A DNA stretch of 64,000 nt from Ignavibacteria bacterium (GTDB lineage Bacteria; Bacteroidota; Ignavibacteria; Tepidaquicellales; Tepidaquicellaceae): the NCBI GenBank assembly GCA_016710985.1, contig JADJTX010000006.1:161790-225789 (forward strand), read 5' to 3'. Below are positions 35,007 through 44,834 of the stretch, in pieces (within the stretch, counting starts at the first letter, position 1; every line of letters begins with the position of its first letter). Under the pieces are notes generated by a model. That model was not told where the DNA came from, did not search any database, and worked only from the letters and a program-made list of their open reading frames with translations. The position numbers and the translations under genes are program-made.

Positions 35007-37856
35007 TTAATTTTTCAGTCCGTATTCCAGCGCATCTTTCATTTTCATTGATCTGCCTTCCTTAAATGCAATATTGAATTTTTGTTCATCAAGCTCTGAT
35101 CTTAATAAATTTACATTATCCCCGAGGTAGTCGAGGTTATCATCTAATCTCGAAAAATCATATTTCTTACTGATGTATTCATGAAATGAAAAAAGCCTGA
35201 CAGCTTTTTCCTTATCACCATTCTTCATTGCAATTGCCGCAAGAGCGCTTATGCAGTCATTTAGGATACGAAATATTTTTATTTCACTGCTTAGTCCTAT
35301 TATTTCTTTAATTACTTCTTTTGACTTAACTAAATTTCCTTTAAGAAAATGAATTCTGGCGATATACAGCAACGGCACGGGTATCTGAAAAGTAATTCCT
35401 GATTCTTTAAACAATGTATAACACTCTTCATTTAGTTCGAGCGCTGAATCCAGATGCCCTTCATCAAAATCACACTGACCGAGGTTTTGAATGATTGTAC
35501 CGGTATAAACTCTGTCATTGAATTTCTTAAATTCGGGTATCAGTTCCTCTAAAATACTCCGTGTATTACTATAGTCTTTCTTCTGGTATGCTGTCCTGCC
35601 GAGCCAGTATCTGGATATGGCTATCTGCCACAGATGTTTCTTCTTTATAAAGATATCAAGCGATCTCTTAAAATAAATCATGCCCTGATCATATTTCCCC
35701 ATAAAAAGATACACCACTCCAATGGTTCTCAATGCTTCAGCTAAAATGGTTTTGTCTTTATATTTTTTTGCTATGGTAATATATGTTTTTAATTTCTTTT
35801 CAGCGGCAGTATTATTGCCTTTGTAAAACAGGAGCTGTGATTGTTTTATGTTTCCTCGTAATTTATTCTCAGGGTCTTTAAGCTTCACGGATATTCGTAC
35901 AGCTTCAGAATAAAACTTCCCGGCCTTTTCAAACTTTCCTTTAGAAGTGAGAAAATCACCGGTCGAATATAACAGACTTATCTTCTCTTTGTTTTTTACA
36001 TTTTCATTTCTCTTGAGTGTCAGCAGAGAAAAATCTATTGCTTCGTTAATATAGTTTTTAATATACCAGAAGTATGATATCACGGAAACAAGTCTCAGGC
36101 ATTTCTCTGGATCCTCTTTCAAAGACCATCTTATGGCTGCTCTTAAATTATCAAGTTCACTTTCCAGAATCCCGATCCAAATAAACTGTTCCGCTCCTTT
36201 TAATTTTGATTCAGACTTTTCACTTAGCTTCAGAAAATAATTAAAATGCTTTCTTTGCATTTCCTTTTTATTGCAATATCTTTCTTCAGAATATTGCCTG
36301 ATTGTTTCAAGCATTCGATAACGTATCCTGTTTCCTGATTCATTTACGACTACCAGTGATTTCTCGGTCAAGCTCGTTATCAGATCAAGCATTTCATTTT
36401 TATTAATGCCTTTGCCGGAGCATACTTCTGTTGCTGACTGAAGAGAAAATCCTCCCTTAAAAACTGAAAGTCTTCCAAACAAAGTCTTCTCTTTCTCCGA
36501 CAATAAATTATAACTCCAGTCAATTAATGACCGCAGAGTCTGTTGTCTCGGAGAAACATTCCGGCTGTCATGTTTTAATAATTCAAAACGATTGTGGATG
36601 TTTTCGAGGATCTCCAGTGGCGATAAAACTCTCAATCGTGCAGCTGCCAGTTCTATTGCAAGTGGAATACCGTCGAGCTCCCTGCAGAGCTTAGCAATGA
36701 CAGTAGCATTGGAATTATTGATTACGAAGTCCGGCTTTACCATCTTCGCCCTGTTTAAAAAAAGTTTAACCGATTCAAACGGGATCAGAGATTGCCCCGT
36801 AAGATCTTCTTTCAGCTCCGGCATGGTAAGCGCCGGTATGTGGTAATTAATTTCACCGGCTATTTTCAACGCTTCACGGCTGGTTGCAAGAATTTTAATT
36901 CGGGGACAGGATCTCAAAAATATTTCAGCAAGTTTTGAAGACTCTGAAATTACATGTTCGCAGTTGTCGAGGATCAGCAGCATTTCCTTATTACGAAGAT
37001 AATTTTTGACAACATCTAAAAGTTTTCCGCTTCCTGTTTCAGCAAGTTTAAAAACAGATGCAACAGACTGTAAAATATGACAGGGATTTGTTAAAGCTGA
37101 AAAATCGAAAAACCAAACGCCGTCTTTAAATTCATTTAATAAAAGATCAGCTGTCTCAATACTTAACCGTGTTTTACCTGCCCCGCCGGTACCTGTCAGC
37201 GTGACAAGAGAATTGTTAAGGAGTAATTCTTTTAATCCGGAAATATCTCTTTCTCTTCCAATGAATTTTGTCGGCTGAACAGGCAGATTATTCCTTTTAG
37301 CATCTGAAGTTTTCAGAGGAGGAAAATCAGATCTCAGGCCGTGTAAAACAATCTGATAGATAAACTCCGGTTTTTTCAAATCCTTAAGACATTTCTCACC
37401 GAGATCAATGACAGAATAGTGGTCCTGCATATTATCTTTCAGCAAACTAAATGTATTCTGTGAAATCAATATCTGTCCTCCATAGCCCGCAGACATTATC
37501 CGGTTAGTCTTTGCAAGCGTAAGATAACCAAAGTATCTATGACCGTTCCATTCAGCGTCACCTGTATTAATTCCCATTCTTACTCTAACTATTGTCTCAT
37601 CCCACTCTTCTGAATATAGCATTAACTGAGCATCACAGGCAGCTTTCACTGCTGCGGCTGCATTTGCGAAAGCACAGCAAAATCCATCTCCGATAACTTC
37701 AAAGACAAATCCGCCATTCGACTCGACTGCCTTATGCATGATCGAATCATGAATATCAAGCACAGACTGAAGCCTGCCGCCAAGCTTCTGAGCTAATTCA
37801 GTACTGCCTTCAATGTCGGTAAAGAGAAATGTAACAGTGCCGCTTGGCTTTTGCAT
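35007..37856 (-). CDS. Cyclase-like / STAND ATPase / TPR protein (paralogue 4, Glu/Arg selector pair)
   Basis: A 949-residue paralogue of the genes at 7675, 16997 and 19924. The cyclase-like domain has metal Asp14 and Asp57 (EVIGDGFC), Glu53 and Arg107 (HRYFGY) as selector residues, Ala115 at the transition-state Asn position and Arg119. The ATPase has Walker A GTGGAGKT, Walker B LLILDNCEH and ATSRE. The winged-helix region has RSLIDWSYNLL, and about ten TPR-like helices follow, ending in the shared motif EGRSMKMKDA. The Glu/Arg pair groups it with the gene at 19924. Output is unknown. By domain logic the TPRs sense a ligand and the STAND ATPase switches the rest. Confidence 0.86.
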   Translation of the reverse strand: MQKPSGTVTFLFTDIEGSTELAQKLGGRLQSVLDIHDSIMHKAVESNGGFVFEVIGDGFCCAFANAAAAVKAACDAQLMLYSEEWDETIVRVRMGINTGDAEWNGHRYFGYLTLAKTNRIMSAGYGGQILISQNTFSLLKDNMQDHYSVIDLGEKCLKDLKKPEFIYQIVLHGLRSDFPPLKTSDAKRNNLPVQPTKFIGRERDISGLKELLLNNSLVTLTGTGGAGKTRLSIETADLLLNEFKDGVWFFDFSALTNPCHILQSVASVFKLAETGSGKLLDVVKNYLRNKEMLLILDNCEHVISESSKLAEIFLRSCPRIKILATSREALKIAGEINYHIPALTMPELKEDLTGQSLIPFESVKLFLNRAKMVKPDFVINNSNATVIAKLCRELDGIPLAIELAAARLRVLSPLEILENIHNRFELLKHDSRNVSPRQQTLRSLIDWSYNLLSEKEKTLFGRLSVFKGGFSLQSATEVCSGKGINKNEMLDLITSLTEKSLVVVNESGNRIRYRMLETIRQYSEERYCNKKEMQRKHFNYFLKLSEKSESKLKGAEQFIWIGILESELDNLRAAIRWSLKEDPEKCLRLVSVISYFWYIKNYINEAIDFSLLTLKRNENVKNKEKISLLYSTGDFLTSKGKFEKAGKFYSEAVRISVKLKDPENKLRGNIKQSQLLFYKGNNTAAEKKLKTYITIAKKYKDKTILAEALRTIGVVYLFMGKYDQGMIYFKRSLDIFIKKKHLWQIAISRYWLGRTAYQKKDYSNTRSILEELIPEFKKFNDRVYTGTIIQNLGQCDFDEGHLDSALELNEECYTLFKESGITFQIPVPLLYIARIHFLKGNLVKSKEVIKEIIGLSSEIKIFRILNDCISALAAIAMKNGDKEKAVRLFSFHEYISKKYDFSRLDDNLDYLGDNVNLLRSELDEQKFNIAFKEGRSMKMKDALEYGLKN

Positions 37857-38164
37857 TTTTAAGTATTGGGTATTGAGTACTGGGTATTGAGTATTGGGTA
37901 TTGAGTTAACAAACTTTTGATTTGGGAAATTTAACTTTTAACTTTTAACTTTTTATTTATGCAAATTACTAATTTGTTTGATAAAATTGAACATTGATAA
38001 TTGGACATTTCACTAATATTCTGCAAGTATATGCGATAATGATCTGCGTAAATCTGCGGGAAAATAAAATCTGAGGTGTATATAGATTGTTGAAAACTGA
38101 ATTTCATTAGACCTCCATAATAGTTAAATTACATCTCTCAAAAATCAAACAATAATCTATTTTA
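37857..38164. repeat. Noncoding gap with dodecamer array and short repeats
   Basis: The 308-base gap holds four 12-base units (GGGTATTGAGTA/TT) at 37865-37908, a short AACTTTTAACTTTT run near 37930-37955, GAACATTGATAATTGGACATT near 37988, and half a phrase repeat (GATCTGCGTAAATCTGCGG) at 38041-38059. The gap separates the divergent starts of the cyclase/STAND gene and the asparaginyl-tRNA synthetase gene. I cannot point to a convincing promoter. Confidence 0.7.
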
Positions 38165-39499
38165 ATGGAAAGAGTTTATATAAACAAAATTCCTGATTAC
38201 GTTGACAAGGATGTCACGATCAAAGGATGGCTATACAACATTCGTTCGTCGGGGAAACTTATGTTTCCGGAACTCAGAGACGGGACAGGGATCATACAAG
38301 GCGTTGTAGTTAAGAGTGCTGTATCCGAAAAAGTATGGGAAGATTTTTCAAAGCTGACACAGGAGTCGTCTGTAATTGTAACAGGGAAAGTTACAAAGCA
38401 TCCGAAGAAAGAGAATGTATACGAACTTCAGATAACCGAACTTGAAATAGTAAGCATTGCCGAACCTTATCCAATCACACCGAAAGAGCATGGAGTTGAA
38501 TTTCTGATGGACAGAAGGCATCTTTGGCTGCGGGCTCCGAGACAGGTCGCCATTTTAAAAATAAGAAATGAGATCATTCAGTCGATAAGGGATTATATGT
38601 ATAATAACGGATTCATATTGTTTGATACTCCTATCTTTACACCGAATGCATGCGAAGGAACTTCAACTTTGTTCTCAACAGATTACTTCGATTTAGGTAA
38701 AGCTTATCTTGCGCAGTCAGGTCAGCTTTATGCAGAAGCCGAGCAATGGCGCTCGGGAAAGTTTATACTCTGGGACCGACATTCAGAGCGGAGAACTCCA
38801 TGACGAGGAGACATATCACAGAGTTTTGGATGATGGAGCCGGAGATGGCTTATTATGACATTGATGATAATATGGACCTTATCGAGGATTTTCTGGAATA
38901 TGTAGTTCAGAGAGTTTTGAAGAATTGTAAAACTGAACTGGAATTGCTCGGTAGAGATATTTCTAAATTGGAGAAAGTTAAGAAACCATTTCCGAGAGTT
39001 ACTTATGAAGAAGCGATTGCAATTTTAAATAAGAAGGATATTCCATTGATCAGAAAAACTGATCACGGTGAAGAGCAGATACGACCGTTCCCGTGGGGAG
39101 AAGACTTCGGCGCTCCGCATGAAGAAGCGATAGTGGAAGATTATGATAAGCCCGTGATGGTTCACCGATGGCCGGCTGAAGCCAAAGCGTTTTACATGAA
39201 ACGTGATCCGAATGATCCTAAGATCGCATTAGGTGTTGATGTGCTTGCGCCTGAAGGATTCGGAGAAATTATCGGCGGTTCGCAAAGAGAAGATGACTTT
39301 AACGAGCTTGAGAAAAGGATTAAGGGCACGAACTCCGTTAGAGGAATTTCAATGGTATCGTGATCTGAGAAGATACGGAAGCGTACCGCATTCGGGCTTT
39401 GGGCTTGGGATCGAGAGAATGGTAAACTGGATCTGCAATCTTGATAATATAAGGGAAGCGATTCCGTTTGCAAGAAGACCGAACAGGATAAGACCGTAA
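38165..39499 (+). pseudogene. asnS: Asparaginyl-tRNA synthetase, interrupted by frameshifts
   Basis: A class II aminoacyl-tRNA synthetase of about 445 residues spread over three frames. Frame one (38165 to ~38740) has the OB-fold anticodon domain (VTIKGWLYNIRSSGKL) and the start of the catalytic core, ending FDLGKAYLAQSGQLYAEA. Frame two (from 38746) has motif 2, GPTFRAENSMTRRHITEFWM, through EIIGGSQREDDF. Frame three (to 39499) has LRRYGSVPHSGFGLGIERMV, motif 3. One base is missing between 38740 and 38746, and two are missing between 39321 and 39337. All motifs are otherwise perfect. An essential enzyme with otherwise intact motifs points to base-calling errors, though loss is possible if Asn-tRNA is made by GatCAB. 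Confidence 0.85.
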
Positions 39500-39540
39500 A
39501 GTGTGTAGAGTGTGTAGAGTGTATGGAGTGTATGGAGCAT
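39500..39540. repeat. Nonamer array GTGTGTAGA/GTGTATGGA
   Basis: Four 9-base units directly follow the stop codon of the asparaginyl-tRNA synthetase gene. Confidence 0.75.
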
Positions 39541-39625
39541 TACAGTAAATAATACTTAAATTATTTAATTATCTATTACTTACTGTTTTACTCAGCTGAC
39601 TAAATTGACTCAATAAAAAAGTAAA

Positions 39626-40099
39626 ATGAAAACTATAATAATTGACTCAAACAATCTTATTCATAAAGTGCTTTACTTAAAAAATCTTTTCATGAAGGAT
39701 AAAGAGTCAGCACAGATATCATTAGCGGAAACCGTAAAAGTCCGTTTAAGCAGAAATGAAAAAGTAATTTTTGTGTTTGACGGATTCGGTAAGACTGAGA
39801 GAAAGGATGTGATCTTTTCCAAAGAGTTAACTGCAGATGAAATTATCAGGAAGAAGATAGAAAATTTCAGTGACCACAGGAAATTAAAAGTAGTAAGTTC
39901 TGACACGGGAATTACTAAATTAGCTAAAGTCTGCGGATGTGAAGTTCAGAGTTCGGAAAGTTTCTGGGATGAAATTAACAAAGTAAGATCAGAAACGGAC
40001 GGGAAAAATATAAATCAATTTTATATTTATGATAAACCTGAGAAGCCGGACAGACTGAGTAAAAAAGAGCTGGAAGAGTTCAAAAAATATTTTTCATAG
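39626..40099 (+). CDS. NYN/PIN-like nuclease domain protein (YacP-like)
   Basis: A 157-residue protein. Acidic residues on a Rossmann-like core are visible: IIIDSNNLIHK at the start, VIFVFDGFGKTER in the middle and VVSSDTGITKLAKVCGCEV later. This is the layout of NYN-domain RNases such as YacP/Rae1. The C-terminal tail (DRLSKKELEEFKKYF) is a short helix typical of the group. It would act on RNA. The catalytic Asp set appears present. It stands alone after the tRNA synthetase gene. Confidence 0.65.
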   Translation: MKTIIIDSNNLIHKVLYLKNLFMKDKESAQISLAETVKVRLSRNEKVIFVFDGFGKTERKDVIFSKELTADEIIRKKIENFSDHRKLKVVSSDTGITKLAKVCGCEVQSSESFWDEINKVRSETDGKNINQFYIYDKPEKPDRLSKKELEEFKKYFS

Positions 40100-40170
40100 T
40101 AAATACAACACCTGAACCGTGCCTTAATGGTTAAAATCAATATTAAAGTAAAATAAATAAATCTCTGATC

Positions 40171-40491
40171 ATGAATCACAAAGACGTCAGCACAGCTGAT
40201 TTTAAAAATTATCTTGAAGAAGATTCTTACATTTTACTGGATGTAAGGACACCGGATGAATTTAAATCCGGAAGATTAAAAGGAGCGTCGAATATTAATT
40301 TCTATGAAGAAACATTTGAGGATGAGATCGATAAATTTGACAAAAGAAAAAAATACCTTGTATACTGCCGCTCAGGTAACAGGAGCAGGCAGGCAATGTT
40401 TCTTATGAGAGACCTTGGATTTGATGAAGTTTACAATCTGGAGAACGGTATAATTTCGTGGGATGATCACGGATTTCAAATCGAGAAATAA
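40171..40491 (+). CDS. Single-domain rhodanese
   Basis: A 106-residue rhodanese-like protein. ILLDVRTPDEFKSGRLKGA is the N-terminal CH2-type motif, and YCRSGNRSRQA carries the catalytic Cys and a six-residue active loop, typical of sulfurtransferases. It precedes the MBL-rhodanese gene by 17 bases and probably shares its transcript, so it likely works in persulfide or thiosulfate handling. Confidence 0.88.
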   Translation: MNHKDVSTADFKNYLEEDSYILLDVRTPDEFKSGRLKGASNINFYEETFEDEIDKFDKRKKYLVYCRSGNRSRQAMFLMRDLGFDEVYNLENGIISWDDHGFQIEK

Positions 40492-40508
40492 TCATTTAAC
40501 GAGAGAGA

Positions 40509-41848
40509 ATGGAAATAAAAGAATTTTATGATATAAATTTATCGCATGCATCTTATGCTATACTTAGTGAGAATGAGATCGCTTTGATAGATCCTGCAAG
40601 AGACCCGCAGCAGTATTTTGACTTTGCAAAACAGAAGGATGCGAAAATTACTGCAATTATAGAAACTCATCCGCACGCTGACTTTGTCAGCTCGCATCTG
40701 GAAATTTCCAAAAAAACCGGCGCTGATATTTATGTCAGCAGACTTTTAAATCCTGAATATAAGTTCATTCCTTTTGATGAAGGAGATGAATTAAAACTCG
40801 GGAAGATACTTCTGATCCCGATGAATACACCCGGTCATTCACCCGACAGCATCAGCATTCTTGTCAGAGATGAAAACGGAAAAGACCATGCAGTAATGAC
40901 GGGTGATACTTTGTTTGTTGGTGATGTCGGAAGACCTGATCTTCGTGAAAAGGCAGGAGCTATAAACAAAACAAAAGACGAACTTGCGCGGATGATGTAT
41001 AAAACAATAACAGAAAAATTTTTAAAACTTAATGATAATATGCTTGTTTATCCCGCGCACGGTGCGGGATCTCTTTGCGGTAAGTCTACAAGTACTGATA
41101 CTTTTACATCAATAGGAAAGAGAGAAAAGAAAATTATGCGCTTCAGCCGATGAATGAAGATAAATTCGTAGATGAACTTTTGAAAGATCAGTCTTACATT
41201 CCAAAATATTTCGGTTATAATGTAGAGCTGAACAGGAAAGGCGCTCCTGATTTTAAAGAAAGCATTGACAGTGTGAAAAGGATGACTTCATATGATGAAA
41301 TGGAAAAAGATTCTTTGATTGTAGATGCAAGAAACAAGAGAAACTTTGCCAAAGGTCATTATAAAGGGGCAATAAACATAACGCCGGATAAAAGATTTGA
41401 GACATGGCTCGGTACTGTCATTTCACCGAATGAGAAATTTTATTTAACAGCGGATTCTGAAAAATCACTTGAGCTTTTGATAAGAAGAGCGGCTAAGATC
41501 GGGTATGAACTGAATATCAAAGGCGGTATTGTGCACCATGAGATCCCTGAGCTTGTAAGAACGGAAGTTCTTGACCTGGAAAATTTCAGAAATAATACGG
41601 ATGACTTTACAATACTTGATGTAAGAAATAAATCCGAGATAGATGAAGAAAAGATCTTTAAAGATTCTGTCTCAATTCCTTTAAACGAGCTGCGTGAAAG
41701 ATTCAGAGAGCTTCCTCTTGAAAAGCCCATAGTTGTTCATTGTGCGGCCGGAACTCGCTCAGCTGCAGCTTCGAGTATTTTAACAGGTCTTCTTGATACA
41801 AAGGTCTATGATCTTAGTGACAACATAAAACTATTTTCAAACAATTAA
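40509..41848 (+). pseudogene. MBL-fold hydrolase (persulfide dioxygenase-like) with rhodanese domains, one frameshift
   Basis: Two frames overlapping by ATGA (40509-41153 and 41150-41848) appear to be one gene of about 446 codons. The first is an ETHE1-like metallo-beta-lactamase fold with THPHADFVSSHLE, TPGHSPDSIS, TGDTLFVGDVGRPDL and YPAHGAGSLCG. The second has one inactive rhodanese repeat (LIVDARNKRNFAKGHYKGA) and one with catalytic Cys (VVHCAAGTRSAAA). Adding one A to the AAAA at 41130-41133 joins them through NYALQPMNEDKF, the usual linker of the fused family. The fused enzyme oxidises persulfides and moves sulfur. The ATGA overlap would also permit a split, coupled pair. Confidence 0.8.
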
Positions 41849-41851
41849 TAT

Positions 41852-42889
41852 ATGGTAAACAAATTCACAACATTTTACAGGCACATTGTAGAGCAGGAAA
41901 GAAAATTTCCTGAAGCGACCGGACAGCTGTCGGATCTTCTGGCAGATATAGCTTTAGCATGCAAAGTAATTTCACTGGAGGTAAACAGGGCGGGTTTGAT
42001 AGATATACTCGGATTTACAGGAGAAGAGAATGTTCAGGGTGAACAGGTAAAGAAGCTGGATGTATTTGCAAATGATGTATTAACTCATGTAATGAAACAG
42101 GGCGGACATATTTGCGCAGTGTGTTCTGAAGAGGAAGTGAGTTTCATTCCGATTGAGGATAAGTTTTCAGAAAATAAATTTGTGACAAATAAATATATCT
42201 GTCATTTTGATCCTCTGGACGGTTCATCAAACATTGATGTAAATGTTTCTATCGGAACTATTTTTTCAGTTTATAAAAGAATCACCAAATCCGGTCCGGG
42301 AGCTCTTGAAGATTGTCTGCAAGTGGGGACTGAACAGGTAGCAGCCGGATACGTTATTTATGGCTCCAGTACAGTGCTTGTTTATACAAACGGGGAAGGC
42401 GTGCACGGATTTACGCTTGATCCTTCCGTTGGAGAATTTCTTCTTTCCAATGAATACATAAAAATTCCAAAGAAAGCGAAGACATTTTCCGTGAATGAAG
42501 GTAACTTCTGTAAATGGAGTCCGGGAATGAAAAAATATATTTCATATTTAAAAGAAATAGATTCAGTTACAAGCCGGCCGTATTCATCTCGTTATATAGG
42601 TTCTCTTGTAGCTGACTTTCACAGAAATTTATTATACGGCGGCATATTTATGTATCCGGCTGACAGCAAGAACAGCAGCGGTAAACTCAGACTGATGTAT
42701 GAAGCGAATCCTTTAAGCTATATTGTGGAACAGGCAGGTGGAAGAAGCAGTGACGGTGTAAAAAGAATTCTTGAAATTGAACCGAAGGGTCTTCATCAGA
42801 GAACTCCACTGTTTATCGGTAGTGAAGAAGATGTTCTGATGCTCGAAAAATATCTTGCTGAAGAAAGAAAAGAAGTTTCAGTTAAGTAA
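41852..42889 (+). CDS. fbp: Fructose-1,6-bisphosphatase class I
   Basis: A 345-residue gluconeogenic enzyme that removes the 1-phosphate of fructose 1,6-bisphosphate. FDPLDGSSNIDVNVSIGTIF is the metal-binding signature. GTIFSVYKR, GYVIYGSSTVLVYT, RYIGSLVADFHRNLLYGGIF and KLRLMYEANPLSYIVEQAGG are all family blocks. Length is standard. The start is 3 bases after the rhodanese stop, so it is cotranscribed with the sulfur genes. Confidence 0.96.
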   Translation: MVNKFTTFYRHIVEQERKFPEATGQLSDLLADIALACKVISLEVNRAGLIDILGFTGEENVQGEQVKKLDVFANDVLTHVMKQGGHICAVCSEEEVSFIPIEDKFSENKFVTNKYICHFDPLDGSSNIDVNVSIGTIFSVYKRITKSGPGALEDCLQVGTEQVAAGYVIYGSSTVLVYTNGEGVHGFTLDPSVGEFLLSNEYIKIPKKAKTFSVNEGNFCKWSPGMKKYISYLKEIDSVTSRPYSSRYIGSLVADFHRNLLYGGIFMYPADSKNSSGKLRLMYEANPLSYIVEQAGGRSSDGVKRILEIEPKGLHQRTPLFIGSEEDVLMLEKYLAEERKEVSVK

Positions 42890-42926
42890 ACATGAAAGTA
42901 AGGTTCATTTTTATATAATGTCTGTC

Positions 42927-44012
42927 CTATCCCGGCTCGCTCATTAAATTTGCTTTCTTCAGTTCCTGCAGGACATTCTCGTCGACATCCAGCTCTATAT
43001 AAACAGAGTTATCATATCTTTCAAGTGTTATTTTATTCAGGATTTTAGATGAAGGCGCTTTCTGCTTTTCGGATGTGCTCAATCTTGCAACCGTAAGCAG
43101 CCCGCTCAGAATGCTTCTTAGATATTTTGAAGACTCCTCATTAATACATTCACCCTGAACTAAAAATTTCAAGTCCGAATCCATCTTTGCTGAAAATGAA
43201 ACTGAGTTCAGTCTTTTATAAAGATTCTCCACAGAGAGCTTTTCAGCAGCTAAAACACTGTCATTTTGAATTTCCGGAGTTGAGGCATCAAGCGAGTCGG
43301 ATTTTTCAATTTCTGTTTCGGAAGTTGATTCAGTAAAATTTTTGAAGATCCCCCTGATAAAAACTTTTTCAGTAGTTACCATCCACAGGTCTTTTTTATA
43401 AATAATGTTATTGACCGCATCATATACTTTTTGATTCTGCAGGAGTCCTGTTTTAGAAGTGTCTTTTGTCTGCATCATGATATCGATCTGCTTCAGATAA
43501 TTACTTGCGCAGATAGTGAAGTCATCCCTGAAATAAAAATACAGTCCGTTATCATTTTTGATATAGATATCAACACCATTCGCATTTTTGGTAATTGAGA
43601 ACATACTGTCAGTAATTAAAAAATCGTTTAGTTTACTTCTGTCAAAAATTCCTTTCAGCACTATAGAATTTTCACCGAACCATGAATTGGAGTAATATAG
43701 TTCATCGATCCCTTCAGAGATTGAAGCTCCTGTAGCAAGCTTGAATGTATTTAATAAACTACCGAATGTTTTCTCAGCATTCAGCAGTGAATCAGAAACA
43801 TTCTGTTTCCAGAAATCCGTGTATCTCATGTTTTTGAAATTCAGATACATGACAAATTGCGGATCATCCTGAAGAAGATTCAAAGTAGCTTTGACAGAAA
43901 TGGGAAGCGGCTCAGGTTCAGGTTTGAAGCTGCAGCTGTTAAAGTTAATGGTTACACAAAACAGGAACGTAAGAATTATTAAAATTCTGAATTTTCTAAA
44001 CTGAGACATCAC
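42927..44012 (-). CDS. Predicted lipoprotein of an ABC-2 transporter operon
   Basis: A 361-residue protein with an N-terminal signal (FRILIILTFLFCVTINF) and a Cys in FNSCSF that could be lipidated. The rest is a mixed alpha/beta protein with YLNFKNMRYTDFW and SNYLKQIDIMMQ; I know no family. It follows an ABC permease by 6 bases and shares its operon, so it may be a periplasmic partner. It converges with fbp. Confidence 0.6.
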   Translation of the reverse strand: MMSQFRKFRILIILTFLFCVTINFNSCSFKPEPEPLPISVKATLNLLQDDPQFVMYLNFKNMRYTDFWKQNVSDSLLNAEKTFGSLLNTFKLATGASISEGIDELYYSNSWFGENSIVLKGIFDRSKLNDFLITDSMFSITKNANGVDIYIKNDNGLYFYFRDDFTICASNYLKQIDIMMQTKDTSKTGLLQNQKVYDAVNNIIYKKDLWMVTTEKVFIRGIFKNFTESTSETEIEKSDSLDASTPEIQNDSVLAAEKLSVENLYKRLNSVSFSAKMDSDLKFLVQGECINEESSKYLRSILSGLLTVARLSTSEKQKAPSSKILNKITLERYDNSVYIELDVDENVLQELKKANLMSEPG

Positions 44013-44018
44013 AATTAA

Positions 44019-44831
44019 TTAATAATCTTTTTTCTTAAAATAAAAAATTGAAGCTGACAAAGCCGCTAGCATAAACAGAACAGAAGAGAATACCGGCATA
44101 TAGGATTTCACGGGGTTTCCCGTGATGATATCCGTTGTGATCTGATTAATGTCGGTAGGCTTGGGAAGAATATAATAAAAGAAATTTATTATGAACTGAA
44201 CAACGTTATTGCTGACCAGGCTGAAAATTGTTTCCTCTCTGAAATAAAGGACAGGACAAACTATGAACACAAGGAACAAACTGAGAATAATAGATAATAT
44301 TGAACTTTGTGAAATCAGCCCTATAAAAATTATTAAAGAATAAATGACTGCAAAAGAAAGTGTAAGCCATAATATCGAATACAAAAACGGGACGTGCCAG
44401 AATCCGGATTTTGAAGAAAGTATAAGCCACACAAATCCTATAAGATACAGGAGACTTAAAAAAATTAACAACACTCCTCCGAGAAATTTTGCCAGAATGA
44501 TCTGAGCCCGCGTCACCGGCTTTGATAAAAGGAGGTCTATGTTTCCTTTCTCAAGCATTGATGGGATAAAAGATGAAACGGAAATAAAACAAAATGTAAT
44601 TACCAGCAGGTATGATATATTTATCATTGCAACTTCAAACTGGATCACAAGCTGCCTCACTCCTTCTTCCCCCGATGATTCCATCATGTTAACCATTCCT
44701 TCTATGGAATCCACGTTAATAAGAAACAGGAATACCAGAATTATCAAAGTTGCAATTGCAAAAAATCCTATAAAGATCTTTTTTGCAATAGCTTCACGGA
44801 ATGTACTGAATAACAGTGTTAAAAAGATCAT
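44019..44831 (-). CDS. ABC-2 type transporter permease
   Basis: A 270-residue inner-membrane protein with six hydrophobic segments. GNIDLLLSKPVTRAQIILAK is the cytoplasmic loop typical of NosY/GldF-like ABC-2 permeases. It is encoded 3 bases after the ATPase gene. Confidence 0.82.
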   Translation of the reverse strand: MIFLTLLFSTFREAIAKKIFIGFFAIATLIILVFLFLINVDSIEGMVNMMESSGEEGVRQLVIQFEVAMINISYLLVITFCFISVSSFIPSMLEKGNIDLLLSKPVTRAQIILAKFLGGVLLIFLSLLYLIGFVWLILSSKSGFWHVPFLYSILWLTLSFAVIYSLIIFIGLISQSSILSIILSLFLVFIVCPVLYFREETIFSLVSNNVVQFIINFFYYILPKPTDINQITTDIITGNPVKSYMPVFSSVLFMLAALSASIFYFKKKDY

Positions 44832-44834
44832 AGT

